Assembly: GCA_045599305.1 (NCBI GenBank)
Contig: JAZRVU010000100.1
Span: 1 to 15,553 of the forward strand
Length of the DNA: 15,553 nt
From: SIG588 sp045599305
Lineage (GTDB): Bacteria > Bacillota > Clostridia > Oscillospirales > Acutalibacteraceae
Direction: 5' to 3'
Position numbers and translations under genes: made by a program
The notes under the pieces: model-generated
Database searches by the model: none
What the model was told of the DNA's origin: nothing
The model's input: the letters and a program-made list of their open reading frames with translations, nothing else
Shown: positions 4,898 to 13,877 of the stretch, in pieces
How the letters are laid out: the number at the start of each line of letters is the position of its first letter
Numbering within the stretch: position 1 is the stretch's first letter

Positions 4898-6796
4898 ATG
4901 ATCCACGAGGAATTTCGCCGGCCGCTGACGGCGCAGATGTTCGATTCGCGTGACAGCCGCTACCGCGCGCCCTTCGGCGCGGTGGAGGCGGGGGAGGAGA
5001 TCCATTTTCGCGTCTGCCTGCCCCGCACGCTGGATTGCCGCGCCGTGCGGCTGCAGATCGCCCGCGACGGGGAGGCTGCCGCCGATTGGGGGCTTTTCTG
5101 GTGCGGCATGGAGGGGGACGCCCACGAGTGCTGGGAGTGCCATTATGCCCCCGCCGCCCCCGGCCTGTATTTTTACCGCTTTGAACTGGAGACGGCGCAC
5201 GGCACGCGGGTGCTGGTGCGCTGCCCGGACGGCAGTGCCCGCCTGTCCGAGACCGGCGGCGACCGCTGGCAGATCACGGCCTATTCCCCCGCACTGCGCA
5301 CGCCGGACTGGCTGCCCGGCGGCGTGTTCTATCAGATCTTCCCCGACCGCTTTGCCGCCGACGGCGCCGAAAAGGCGGATGTCCCCGCCGACCGCGTGCG
5401 GCGCACCGACTGGGGCGGCGAGCCGGTCTGGCGGCCGGACGAGGCGGGACAGGTGCGCAACAACGACTATTTCGGCGGCAGTCTGCGGGGCATCACCGAG
5501 CGGCTGCCCTATCTTCAGTCGCTCGGTGTCACCTGCCTGTATCTGAACCCCGTTTTCGAGGCCCATTCCAACCACCGCTACGACACCGCGGACTATGAGC
5601 GCATCGACCCGCTTCTGGGGGACGAGGCGGATCTTCGCACCCTCTGCCGTGAGGCGGCCGCCTGCGGCATCCGGGTCATACTGGACGGCGTCTTCAGCCA
5701 CACCGGAGCGGACAGCCGGTATTTCAACCGCTTCGGGCGGTATCCCGGCACGGGGGCGTGGCAGTCGCCCGATTCCCCATTTGCCGCGTGGTATTCCTTT
5801 TCCGAATGGCCGGATAAGTACGCCGCGTGGTGGGATTTCCCCAATCTGCCGGAGGTGCGGGAGACCTGCCCGTCGTTCATGGAATATATCAACGGTACAG
5901 CCGGCATCGTGCGGCGGTGGCTGGCGGCGGGTGCCGCCGGCTGGCGGCTGGACGTGGCGGATGAACTGCCGGACGAATTTCTGGACGCCCTGCGCACCGC
6001 CGCCAAAGCCGAAAAGCCGGACGCGCTGGTGCTGGGCGAGGTGTGGGAGGACGCGAGCAACAAGCAAAGTTACGGCCACCGCCGCCGCTATCTGCTGGGC
6101 GATCAGCTCGACAGTGTGATGAACTACCCTTTTGCCAACGCCATCTACGCCTTTCTGAAGGGGGAGCCGGCGGACGCGTTTTTTGCCGCGGTGGGGGATA
6201 TTCTGGAGCATTATCCGCCCGCAGTGATCCGGGTGCTGATGAATCCGCTGGGCACCCACGACACCGCCCGGGCGCTCACTGTGCTGGCGGGGGAGCCGGC
6301 CGGCCGCCGCGGACGGGAATGGCAGGCGGCACAGCGGCTTTCGCCCGCCGAACGGGAGCGGGGCGTACGGCTGCTGCGGCTCGCATCGGCACTGCAGTTC
6401 TGCCTGCCCGGCGTGCCCTGTATCTACTACGGGGACGAGGCCGGCATGGAGGGTTACCGCGACCCCTTCAACCGCGGATGCTATCCGTGGGGCGGCGAGG
6501 ATGACCGTCTGCTCGCGTGGTATCGCGCACTGGGGGCACTGCGCCGCCGCTCGCCGGTGCTGCGCGAGGGAAAACTGGCCCGTGTCCCCGCGCCGGAGGG
6601 GGTCGTCGCCTTCACCCGCGAGGGGGCGGCCAGCGCCCTGCTCTGCGCTGTCAACCGCACCGAAGCGCCGCTTACGCTTTCGCTGCCCGCCCGTTTTGCG
6701 GAGGCGGCGGTCGCGCTGGGCGAGGGCAGGGTGACGGGAAATGCCCTCACCCTGCCGCCGCTGTCTGCGGCCATACTGACGGCGAAGGATAACTGA
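4898..6796 (+). CDS. GH13 alpha-glucan hydrolase (neopullulanase/cyclomaltodextrinase-like)
   Basis: A 632-residue cytoplasmic glycoside hydrolase family 13 enzyme that should cleave imported maltodextrins, cyclodextrins or pullulan fragments; no signal peptide is present. Residues 15-135 form a beta-rich N-terminal domain similar in position to CBM34. The barrel starts at GGVFYQIFPDRF and continues with NNDYFGGSLRGI and NHRYDTADY. Conserved regions: DGVFSH (Asp263-His268), FPNLPEV near 314-320, WRLDVADE with nucleophile Asp352, GEVWE with acid/base Glu381, and THDTAR with Asp455 (Thr replaces the usual Asn). A C-terminal beta domain ends the protein. I prefer ATG 4898, with GGGGGAG 4 nt upstream, over ATG 4874, which sits on the predicted transcription start. 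It is not in a sugar operon, so the exact substrate is open. Confidence 0.92.
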   Translation: MIHEEFRRPLTAQMFDSRDSRYRAPFGAVEAGEEIHFRVCLPRTLDCRAVRLQIARDGEAAADWGLFWCGMEGDAHECWECHYAPAAPGLYFYRFELETAHGTRVLVRCPDGSARLSETGGDRWQITAYSPALRTPDWLPGGVFYQIFPDRFAADGAEKADVPADRVRRTDWGGEPVWRPDEAGQVRNNDYFGGSLRGITERLPYLQSLGVTCLYLNPVFEAHSNHRYDTADYERIDPLLGDEADLRTLCREAAACGIRVILDGVFSHTGADSRYFNRFGRYPGTGAWQSPDSPFAAWYSFSEWPDKYAAWWDFPNLPEVRETCPSFMEYINGTAGIVRRWLAAGAAGWRLDVADELPDEFLDALRTAAKAEKPDALVLGEVWEDASNKQSYGHRRRYLLGDQLDSVMNYPFANAIYAFLKGEPADAFFAAVGDILEHYPPAVIRVLMNPLGTHDTARALTVLAGEPAGRRGREWQAAQRLSPAERERGVRLLRLASALQFCLPGVPCIYYGDEAGMEGYRDPFNRGCYPWGGEDDRLLAWYRALGALRRRSPVLREGKLARVPAPEGVVAFTREGAASALLCAVNRTEAPLTLSLPARFAEAAVALGEGRVTGNALTLPPLSAAILTAKDN

Positions 6797-6822
6797 CTGC
6801 CGGCCGGGTGCAATTCCTCCTG

Positions 6823-6851
6823 TTGACTTACCGCGCGTTTCGCGGTATAAT
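6823..6851 (+). promoter_or_regulatory. Strong sigma-A promoter of the dockerin protein gene
   Basis: TTGACT (6823-6828), 17-nt spacer, TATAAT (6846-6851); the predicted start is near 6858, giving a leader of about 50 nt. The spacer itself is an inverted repeat, so the promoter is probably under a repressor. It is separated from the GH13 stop by only 26 bp, and no clear terminator lies between. Confidence 0.85.
6829..6847. promoter_or_regulatory. Operator-like inverted repeat TACCGCG-N5-CGCGGTA
   Basis: A perfect 7-bp inverted repeat (6829-6835, 6841-6847) filling the space between -35 and -10 and overlapping the first bases of the -10 box. Bound protein here would block RNA polymerase. A third half-site CGCGGTA lies at 6881-6887, exactly 40 bp from the second. 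The regulator is unknown. Confidence 0.6.
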
Positions 6852-6853
6852 TA

Positions 6854-6870
6854 CAGTTAAACTATAACTG
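6854..6870. repeat. Inverted repeat CAGTTA-N5-TAACTG at the transcription start
   Basis: A perfect 6-bp inverted repeat with loop AACTA, overlapping the predicted start of the dockerin-protein mRNA. It could be a second operator. A further small stem GCGGC-CTGT-GCCGC follows at 6870-6883. Confidence 0.45.
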
Positions 6871-6908
6871 CGGCCTGTGCCGCGGTAATAAAAAAAGGAG
6901 AGATAAAT

Positions 6909-9900
6909 TTGAAACACGTCAAACGTCTTCTGTCCGTGACGCTGGCCGCCGCTCTGCTGATGGCCTGTTGTGCCGGACTCTCCTTCTCCTCCCTGGCCGG
7001 GGAGTCGGAGTGGTACTGGAATCTGGTGGAGGACTGGTCCTTCTCCGTGGCGGACGGCAGCAAATTTGCCAACGCCAAAACCTTCAGCGTGCAGATCCCC
7101 GAGGGCCCCACAAACAGCGATCTGCAGCTGCATCTGAACGTGACGCTGAACGCTGTCGCGGCCGCCCAGATGGCGGTGGACAGCACGGTCGAGCTGGACA
7201 ACTATGCCCAGTGTGACACCTCCGAGATCCAGTGGTCGACTGCCGGCAAATGGAAAGAGGGGGACAACGACGTCTATCTGCTCTTTTCACAGGGAGCCGA
7301 CGGGGCCGGTGCCAACTGGAAGGGCAACAAGTTCTCTATCGGCGTGCCCATCGTCTACTGCCGTATGTTCAGTAACGCCAACTCGAACGGCGCGGGCAGT
7401 GTCAAGGTGAATTACATCCGCGTCGAGACCACGCAGGCCTATCGCGACGGCGGCATCAACTTCTCCGAAGACGAGAGCGACACCTATCTGCGCCTGACCG
7501 ATCCGCTTTCCGCCACCCCCAACACCATCGAGGCGGCCGTGAAGCTGGAAGCGCTCCCCGAAGAGGAGCAGGTGACCTCGTGGCAGGTCTATAACGGTGC
7601 GTCCAACGGCGCCAACACCGGTTGGGGCGGCACTACAGACCGTCGTACCGTCTCCTTTGAAACGTGGGCGACCGAAGGAACGGACGAACAGCCCGCCGCC
7701 GGCACGAAATACGTGCAATTCGCATGGATGGATAACGGCAGCAATACTCAGGATTGGGCCTGCGGTTTCACCGCACCCACCAGCGTGCGTCTGCCCAAGG
7801 AATATCTGATGCAGGATCTGGCGCTCTCTTTCTGGATGTACATCGGCGATATCTCCGCTTTAAACAACACCGGTATCTGGCTGCGTCTGAGCACCAGCAC
7901 CAGTTACGATAAGGACTACCTGCCCTGCCCCAACAGCAAAAACTGGGGTCTCAAGCAGGGCTGGAACCATGTGGTGCTGCCGCTTTCCGATTTCGGAAAT
8001 CCGACCAGCGCGAACTTCGATCTTTACAACCTCAACCTGATGGAGTTCCGCAACGTGAGCTTCACGAAGCCCTCCGTCTTCCGTCTGGCGGATATGAAGA
8101 TCATCGCCACCGGCGGCCCCTCCGGCGCGGGTGAGGTGAAGCCGCAGAAGGATACCTTCTACACCGTCTTCTCCGATGAGTGTGATGACACCGTCCTGCC
8201 CATCGCGCTGAAGATCAACACCAAGAACGGCAATCCCGTCCTGCTGTGGGGCGGCAAAAAACTCGTGGCCGACTGCAATGTCTGCACCGGCGAGCGGGTG
8301 CACATCGCCGCGGTGCGTGACACCGAGGCGAAGAAACTGATCCTCTATGTCGACGGTGAAAAGGTCGCCGAATCGGCCGATTATCCCACCGCCAACATCG
8401 TGCCCTCCGAGCCGCACGCCATCGGCGCCACCGCCGCGGGCGAGGAGCGCTTCCCCGGCGTCATCGCCGATCTGCGCGTCTGGTCGGTCTCCCGCACGGC
8501 GGATGAGATCGCTGCCAACACCGAGCCCGGCAGCATCACCGGCGACGAGGAGGGTCTCCTCGGCGCGTGGATGCTGCGCGGCAACATCACCCATGTGCTG
8601 GATACCTTGAAGGACAGCGTCGGCAAGAATCCCGTGGTCTTTGCCGGTACCCGTGCCGACCAGTGGATCGACTATGAGGTGCCGGAAGAGATCGGTGACG
8701 ATTACTACACGCTGGTGTGGGTGCCCGATCCGCAGAACGTCACCATCAGCAAGGGCCTCCAGCAGTGGAACGATGATATGGACTGGATCGCCGCGAACGT
8801 GGAAAAGGAAAATATCTTCCATGTCGCCAGCGCCGGTGACGATACCTGGACCGACAGTGTCGGTACCTGGAATATCGTGAAGAACTCCTTTGCGAAATTC
8901 TGGGACAAGGTGTCCTGGAGCTCCTGCACCGGCAACCATGACTATCCCGGCTCCACCAACGATTCCGTACACTATCGTGATACCACCAACTACAACAACG
9001 CGCTGGGCCTTGCACAGATCCAGTCCACCGCGGCCAAGGATACCTTCGCCGGCTGGTATGAGGACGACGGCAAAACGCCGGAGACGGCCTATGTGAAGCA
9101 CCCCTCCGGCACCGAAAACAGCTATTATCTCTTCACCATCAACGGCGTCAACTGGATGCTGCTGCAGCTCGAGTATCAGCCCCGTCCCTCCGTCCTGAAG
9201 TGGGCGAACGAGGTGCTGAAGCAGTATCCGGACTACAACGTCATCCTGGTCACCCACAGTCTCATCGGCGGCAGCAAGGATCCCAAGGTCGCGGAATATC
9301 AGGGCTGCTGGATGAACTACACCAAGGAAGAAAAGGCCGCCGGCGATTTCACCGACAACACCCAGTCGATCTACACGAATGTGGTGGAGCCCAACTCCAA
9401 CGTCAAGATGGTGCTCTGCGGCCACGCTTCCAACCCCTCCTACGGTGAGGCGGTCCTCTCCCGCAACGAGACCCGCAAGGACGGCTCGGTCGTCTATCAG
9501 ATGATGCTCAACGCACAGTATCTCGATACCGACGACAGCACCAATTTCGCCTATTACAACGATCGCTGCATGGGTATGCTCGGCCTGTTCCGCTTCAGCG
9601 CGGACGGCACCAAGGTGGCCGTGAACTGGTATTGCCCGAGCGACGACAAGACCTATGAGCCCAATCCCGACGGGAACGATCCCGCCACTACGATGGGACC
9701 CAACCCCCACAGCCTGAGCAACTTCGTGCTCCCGATCGACCTCGTGATCAACACCCTCCCGCTGCGTGAGGCGGTCGAAAATGCCTATGAGGATCTCTCC
9801 GCCTGCACCAAGGAGACGGCCGATGCCTATAACAAGGCGGTCGCCGACGCCAAGGAACTTCTGGAGGACGGCGAGTACGATCAGGACGATCTGGATGCGG

Positions 9901-10340
9901 CGCTGGCCGCTATCGAGGCGGCCGACGCGGCGCTCGTCTCCACCGTGGACAAGAGCGCGCTCGAAGCGGCCGTGAACGCCGCCGTAGAGGATCTCTCCGC
10001 CTACACCGAGGAGTCTGTCGCCGCCTACACCGCCGCGCTCGAGGCGGCCGAGGTCGTGCTGGCCGACAAGTCTGCCGACAAAGCCGCCGTTGACGCGGCG
10101 CTGGATGCGCTGGTCGCCGCCGAAAACGGTCTGACCGCCACCGCTATCCTCGGCGATGTGAACGGCGACGAAAAGGTCGACTCCACCGACGCCCGTCTCA
10201 TTCTGCAGTATTACGCCAAGAAGATCGACGCGGATGCGCTGAATCTCGGCGTGGCGGATGTGGATGGCAGCGGTACGGTCGATTCCACCGATGCCCGTCT
10301 CATTCTCCAACTCTACGCAAAGAAGATCAGCAGTTTTTAA
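6909..10340 (+). CDS. Secreted dockerin-bearing calcineurin-like phosphoesterase with LamG and FIVAR modules
   Basis: A 1143-residue extracellular modular protein. The start is TTG at 6909, with AAAGGAG and an 8-nt gap. Residues 1-30 form a signal peptide; LMAC at 17-20 could also be a lipobox. Then: a beta-sandwich-like region (30-180); LamG-type sequence starting at 183 (YLRLTDPLS, TIEAAVKL) and resuming near 412-575 (ERVHIAAVRD, LILYVDGEKV, ADLRVWSVSRT), with a CBM-like stretch between. A calcineurin-like domain (602-935) has DPQ (Asp607), GD (643-644), GNHD (675-678), VTH (His783) and GH (838-839). Two FIVAR-like helical repeats (953-1077) and a type I dockerin (1082-1143) end it. The dockerin implies docking on a cohesin scaffold. 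A phosphodiesterase or phosphatase activity is likely; the substrate is unknown. The domains are recognised by eye. Confidence 0.88.
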   Translation: MKHVKRLLSVTLAAALLMACCAGLSFSSLAGESEWYWNLVEDWSFSVADGSKFANAKTFSVQIPEGPTNSDLQLHLNVTLNAVAAAQMAVDSTVELDNYAQCDTSEIQWSTAGKWKEGDNDVYLLFSQGADGAGANWKGNKFSIGVPIVYCRMFSNANSNGAGSVKVNYIRVETTQAYRDGGINFSEDESDTYLRLTDPLSATPNTIEAAVKLEALPEEEQVTSWQVYNGASNGANTGWGGTTDRRTVSFETWATEGTDEQPAAGTKYVQFAWMDNGSNTQDWACGFTAPTSVRLPKEYLMQDLALSFWMYIGDISALNNTGIWLRLSTSTSYDKDYLPCPNSKNWGLKQGWNHVVLPLSDFGNPTSANFDLYNLNLMEFRNVSFTKPSVFRLADMKIIATGGPSGAGEVKPQKDTFYTVFSDECDDTVLPIALKINTKNGNPVLLWGGKKLVADCNVCTGERVHIAAVRDTEAKKLILYVDGEKVAESADYPTANIVPSEPHAIGATAAGEERFPGVIADLRVWSVSRTADEIAANTEPGSITGDEEGLLGAWMLRGNITHVLDTLKDSVGKNPVVFAGTRADQWIDYEVPEEIGDDYYTLVWVPDPQNVTISKGLQQWNDDMDWIAANVEKENIFHVASAGDDTWTDSVGTWNIVKNSFAKFWDKVSWSSCTGNHDYPGSTNDSVHYRDTTNYNNALGLAQIQSTAAKDTFAGWYEDDGKTPETAYVKHPSGTENSYYLFTINGVNWMLLQLEYQPRPSVLKWANEVLKQYPDYNVILVTHSLIGGSKDPKVAEYQGCWMNYTKEEKAAGDFTDNTQSIYTNVVEPNSNVKMVLCGHASNPSYGEAVLSRNETRKDGSVVYQMMLNAQYLDTDDSTNFAYYNDRCMGMLGLFRFSADGTKVAVNWYCPSDDKTYEPNPDGNDPATTMGPNPHSLSNFVLPIDLVINTLPLREAVENAYEDLSACTKETADAYNKAVADAKELLEDGEYDQDDLDAALAAIEAADAALVSTVDKSALEAAVNAAVEDLSAYTEESVAAYTAALEAAEVVLADKSADKAAVDAALDALVAAENGLTATAILGDVNGDEKVDSTDARLILQYYAKKIDADALNLGVADVDGSGTVDSTDARLILQLYAKKISSF
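10155..10328 (+). repeat. Duplicated dockerin F-hand coding repeat
   Basis: Two near-identical segments encode the calcium-binding repeats DVNGDEKVDSTDARLILQ and DVDGSGTVDSTDARLILQ, each followed by YAKKI. They match closely at DNA level as well. Both have Ser-Thr at positions 10-11 (Ser1092-Thr1093 and Ser1126-Thr1127), the positions that determine cohesin recognition in type I dockerins. Confidence 0.9.
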
Positions 10341-10355
10341 AGCGTAACCGATAAC

Positions 10356-10391
10356 AAAGGCCCTGTGTGCCGCACGGCACACAGGGCCTTT
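10356..10391. terminator. Strong shared terminator, dockerin gene and mfd
   Basis: A perfect 16-bp stem AAAGGCCCTGTGTGCC / GGCACACAGGGCCTTT with loop GCAC, followed on plus by TCCTTTTGC and on minus by GTTATC. It lies between the convergent stops of the dockerin gene (10340) and mfd (10409); strongest for the plus strand and probably working on both. Confidence 0.92.
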
Positions 10392-10408
10392 TCCTTTTGC
10401 TTAATGTT

Positions 10409-13400
10409 TTACGTTTCCTCTGCGGCGGTGGCCGCCTCCAGTGCTTCCCGCAGGCAATCGAGCGGGGAGAGCCCCTTTTTGATCTTCACCGCGTAGTAGG
10501 GCTTTTGTCCGGCGCTGATCATCACCCGGCCGCGCAGGGCCGCCGTCATGCGGCCGCCCACGGCCATGTCCAGCGCCTTGGGGTAGAGCAGCAGCGCGTC
10601 CGCCTGCTGCTTGACCTCGTAGATGCCCAGCCCTGCGGCCATGTTGCGCAGCAGTGCCACGTCGATCAGCCCCTGCACCGCCTCGGGCGGCTCGCCGAAG
10701 CGGTCGATCAGTTCGTCGTAGACATCCAGCGAATCCTCCATGGTGCGGATGTCCGCGATGCGGCGGTAGACCCCCAGCCGCTGGGCGTTTTCTGCAATGT
10801 AGTCCTCCGGGATGTGGGCGGATATCTGCACGTCGATGAGACATTCCGCCTCGGGCGCGGCATCGGGTCGGCCGCTCTTTTCCTGTTCCACCGCTTCCGA
10901 AAGCAGCTTCAGGTACATATCGTAACCCACCGCCTCCATGTGGCCGTGCTGCTGTGCGCCCAGCAGATTGCCCGCACCGCGGATCTCCATGTCCCGCAGG
11001 GCGATCTTGAAGCCGGCGCCGAATTCGGTGAACTCGCGCATCGCGTCCAGCCGCTTTTCCTGCACCTCCGAGAGGGTCTTGCCCCGCTGGAAGGTGAGGT
11101 AGGCGAATGCCCGGCGGGAGGAGCGCCCCACACGGCCGCGCAGCTGATGCAGCTGCGACAGGCCGAAGCGGTCGGCGTTTTCGATGATGAGGGTGTTGGC
11201 GTTCTGGATATCCACGCCTGTCTCGATGATGGTGGTACACACCAGAATGTCGATCTCATGCTCCAGCATCTGCCGCCAGATGTCCGAAAGCTGTTCCTCC
11301 GTCATCTTGCCGTGGGCGAACGCCACCCGTGCCTCGGGCAGACGCAGCTGGATGGCCGCCGCCGTGCCCTCGATGGTCTCCACCCGGTTGTGCAGGTAAT
11401 AGACCTGCCCGTTGCGGCGCAGTTCGCGGCGCATGGCGTCGGTCAGGATGCCGTTGTCGTGCTCCAGCACATAGGTCTGCACCGGACGGCGATCCTGCGG
11501 CGCCTCTTCCAGAATGGACATATCCCGGATGCCGCTCATCGCCATGTTCAGCGTGCGGGGGATGGGGGTGGCCGACAGGGTCAGCACATCCACCTGCGGC
11601 GCCATTTCCTTGATGCGCTCTTTCTGCGCCACGCCGAAGCGCTGTTCCTCGTCCACGATGAACAGACCGAGATCGCGGAATTTCACGTCCTTGGAGAGCA
11701 GCCGGTGGGTGCCCACCAGAATGTCCACATCGCCGTGCGCCACCTGCTGCAGGATCGCCTCCTGCTGCTTGGGGGTGCGAAAGCGGGAGATCATCTCCAC
11801 CTTCACCGGGAAGCCCTCCATGCGGCGGGTGATGGTGTTGTAATGCTGCAGCGCCAGAATGGTGGTGGGTACCAGCAGTACGCACTGCTTGCTCTGGGTC
11901 ACGCACTTGAACGCCGCCCGCAGCGCCACCTCGGTCTTGCCGAAGCCCACATCGCCGCACAGCAGCCGATCCATGGGAATAGGCCGCTCCATGTCCGCCT
12001 TGATCTCGGCGGTGCAGCGCAGTTGGTCGTCCGTCTCCTCATAAGGGAAATGCCGCTCGAAATCGCCCTGCCACGCGCCGTCTTCTTCAAAGGCGAAGCC
12101 GGGGGTGGCCATGCGCGCCCCGTACAGGGCGATCAGCTGTTTGGCGATATCCCGCACCGCCGAGCGCACGCGGGTCTTGGCTTTCTGCCACTCCTGCCCG
12201 CCCAGCCGGTGCAGTTTCAGCGTCACGTCCTCCTTGGTGCCGATGTATTTGGAGACAAGATCCAACTGTGTGACCGGCACATAGAGGGTGTCGCCTTTAT
12301 CGTAGCGCAGTTTCAGATAATCCTTCACCACGCCTTGCACGCTCAACTGGTGGATACCCTCATACACACCGATGCCGTGTGCCGCGTGGACGATGTAGTC
12401 GCCGGGCGTCAGTTCCGACAGGCTGTGGATCTGCGCCCCGCGGCTCTGCTTGAGACGGCGGGAGGGCTTGCGCGCCGCCGCGCGGCCGTGGGTGATGACC
12501 ACCCAGCGGGCGTCCGGCAGTTCGAATCCGGCCGACAGACCGCCCCGTATCACCAGCACACGTCCCTCCAGCGGCTTTTCGGGGGCGGGGGCATACAGCG
12601 CCGGCAGGCCTGCCTTCTGCAGATCCTCCGCCAGCACACCGGCGGTGCGTTCCTCCGGCCCGGCCAGCACCAGACAGGCGAAGCCGCGGCGCAGATATTC
12701 CGTCAGATCCTCCGTCAGCACCTCGATGCTGCCCGACCAGGCGGGCAGTTGGTTGGCGGTGAGGTTGTAAAGCGACGCCAGCCGCCACTCCGACGAGCGG
12801 GCAAAGGCATCCAGCGTGACGCACCCCTCCTGCAGCCGGCGGGAAAGGGCGTCCCAGTCCATGGCGTATTCCGTCAGCCCGCGGCAGAGCTGTCCCTCCT
12901 CCATCAGTGCGGAGATGTCCTCTTCCATCTGCCACAGGAAGGTGCGCACCCGCTCCTTCACCTTGGCGGGCTCCACCACCACCGGCAGTGCGTCCTCGGC
13001 AAAGTCGAAGAGGGTGGCGGGCGTTTCATAGATCAGCGGGATGTATTTGTCCAGCGAGGCGGGGGAGCCCCCCGCCATCAGCCGGTCGGCATCCGCCTCC
13101 AGCGCGGGACGGGCGGCGGCCGATCTGCCCTTGAGTCCCGCGGCCAGCGCGCGGATACGCCCGGCCAGTTCGGCGGGAAAATCGCACAGGATCTCCGCCG
13201 CCGGCGGGATCGAGACCGCGTCCAGCGCGTCGGTGCGTCGCTGAGAGGTCGGGTCGAAGCGGGAGAGGGTGTCCACCGTGTCTCCCCACAGTTCCAGCCG
13301 CAGCGGCTCCTCCGCGTCGCCGGGGAAAATGTCCACAATGCCGCCCCGCACCGAAAACTGCCCCGCGCTCTCCACCTGCGTGCAGCGCTCATAGCCCGCG

Positions 13401-13870
13401 GCGGTCAGCGCCTCGGGCAGGTCATCCACCGGCAGCGGTTTGCCGGCCATGATATCCAATGTGTGCGAAAGCAGGGCGTCGGGCGTCAACGTGTGCTGCA
13501 GTGCCGCGTCGGCGCAGGCCACGATGCAGTCGGCGTCGCCGTTTAAGAACTGCGCCAGCGCGCCCAGCCGCTGCTGCTCATATTCGCGCGAGACCGATTC
13601 CACCCGCCGCAGCGAGAGGTCACGGGCGGGCAGCTGCACCACCCGTTCGCCCAGTGCCCGCAGATCCTCACACAGGCGGGCGGATTCCGCCTCCTCGCCC
13701 GTGAGCACCAGCATACGCTGCCCGGTGTGCTCGCGCAGTCCGTGGATCAGCAGCGCCTTGTGCACCGCGCTCACGCCGGTCACCGCCGCGGGCAGCTTCC
13801 CCGCTTTGACATCCGCCGTCAGTTGGCGAAAGGCAGGCAGCTGCCCGAGCCCCTTTGCAAATACCGTCAT
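10409..13870 (-). CDS. mfd: Transcription-repair coupling factor Mfd
   Basis: An ATP-dependent translocase that removes RNA polymerase stalled at DNA lesions and recruits UvrA. At 1153 residues it is full length. An N-terminal UvrB-like region (LLIHGLREHTGQRMLVLTGEE, RDLSLRRVE) precedes the RNA polymerase interaction domain starting at Gly490 (GDYIVHAAHGIGVYEG, then KGDTLYVPVTQLDLVSKY). The helicase core has Walker A GDVGFGKTE (639-647, Lys645), DEEQRFG (Asp740), SATPIPRTL, and motif VI QLRGRVGRS (909-917). The C-terminal TRCF domain follows with AAGLGIYEVK. The ATG at 13870 has GAGGT about 7 nt upstream and begins 7 nt after pth stops, so both form one operon, as is common in Firmicutes. No frame break is seen. 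It ends at the shared hairpin 10356-10391. Confidence 0.98.
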   Translation of the reverse strand: MTVFAKGLGQLPAFRQLTADVKAGKLPAAVTGVSAVHKALLIHGLREHTGQRMLVLTGEEAESARLCEDLRALGERVVQLPARDLSLRRVESVSREYEQQRLGALAQFLNGDADCIVACADAALQHTLTPDALLSHTLDIMAGKPLPVDDLPEALTAAGYERCTQVESAGQFSVRGGIVDIFPGDAEEPLRLELWGDTVDTLSRFDPTSQRRTDALDAVSIPPAAEILCDFPAELAGRIRALAAGLKGRSAAARPALEADADRLMAGGSPASLDKYIPLIYETPATLFDFAEDALPVVVEPAKVKERVRTFLWQMEEDISALMEEGQLCRGLTEYAMDWDALSRRLQEGCVTLDAFARSSEWRLASLYNLTANQLPAWSGSIEVLTEDLTEYLRRGFACLVLAGPEERTAGVLAEDLQKAGLPALYAPAPEKPLEGRVLVIRGGLSAGFELPDARWVVITHGRAAARKPSRRLKQSRGAQIHSLSELTPGDYIVHAAHGIGVYEGIHQLSVQGVVKDYLKLRYDKGDTLYVPVTQLDLVSKYIGTKEDVTLKLHRLGGQEWQKAKTRVRSAVRDIAKQLIALYGARMATPGFAFEEDGAWQGDFERHFPYEETDDQLRCTAEIKADMERPIPMDRLLCGDVGFGKTEVALRAAFKCVTQSKQCVLLVPTTILALQHYNTITRRMEGFPVKVEMISRFRTPKQQEAILQQVAHGDVDILVGTHRLLSKDVKFRDLGLFIVDEEQRFGVAQKERIKEMAPQVDVLTLSATPIPRTLNMAMSGIRDMSILEEAPQDRRPVQTYVLEHDNGILTDAMRRELRRNGQVYYLHNRVETIEGTAAAIQLRLPEARVAFAHGKMTEEQLSDIWRQMLEHEIDILVCTTIIETGVDIQNANTLIIENADRFGLSQLHQLRGRVGRSSRRAFAYLTFQRGKTLSEVQEKRLDAMREFTEFGAGFKIALRDMEIRGAGNLLGAQQHGHMEAVGYDMYLKLLSEAVEQEKSGRPDAAPEAECLIDVQISAHIPEDYIAENAQRLGVYRRIADIRTMEDSLDVYDELIDRFGEPPEAVQGLIDVALLRNMAAGLGIYEVKQQADALLLYPKALDMAVGGRMTAALRGRVMISAGQKPYYAVKIKKGLSPLDCLREALEAATAAEET

Positions 13871-13877
13871 ATGTACC

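Noticed and set aside
4880..6259. 459-codon minus-strand ORF opposite the GH13 gene
   Set aside because: Antisense shadow of a complete GH13 enzyme with all catalytic residues; no ribosome site.
6797..6822. CCGGCCGG near the GH13 stop as a terminator
   Set aside because: The palindrome is short, has no loop to form a hairpin and no following T-tract.
7860..10382. 840-codon minus-strand ORF opposite the dockerin gene
   Set aside because: Antisense shadow; the plus strand carries signal peptide, phosphoesterase motifs, dockerin, promoter and ribosome site.
10367..13546. 1059-codon plus-strand ORF opposite mfd
   Set aside because: Very long but purely antisense to mfd; His/Gln/Arg-rich, no family features, starts inside the terminator hairpin.
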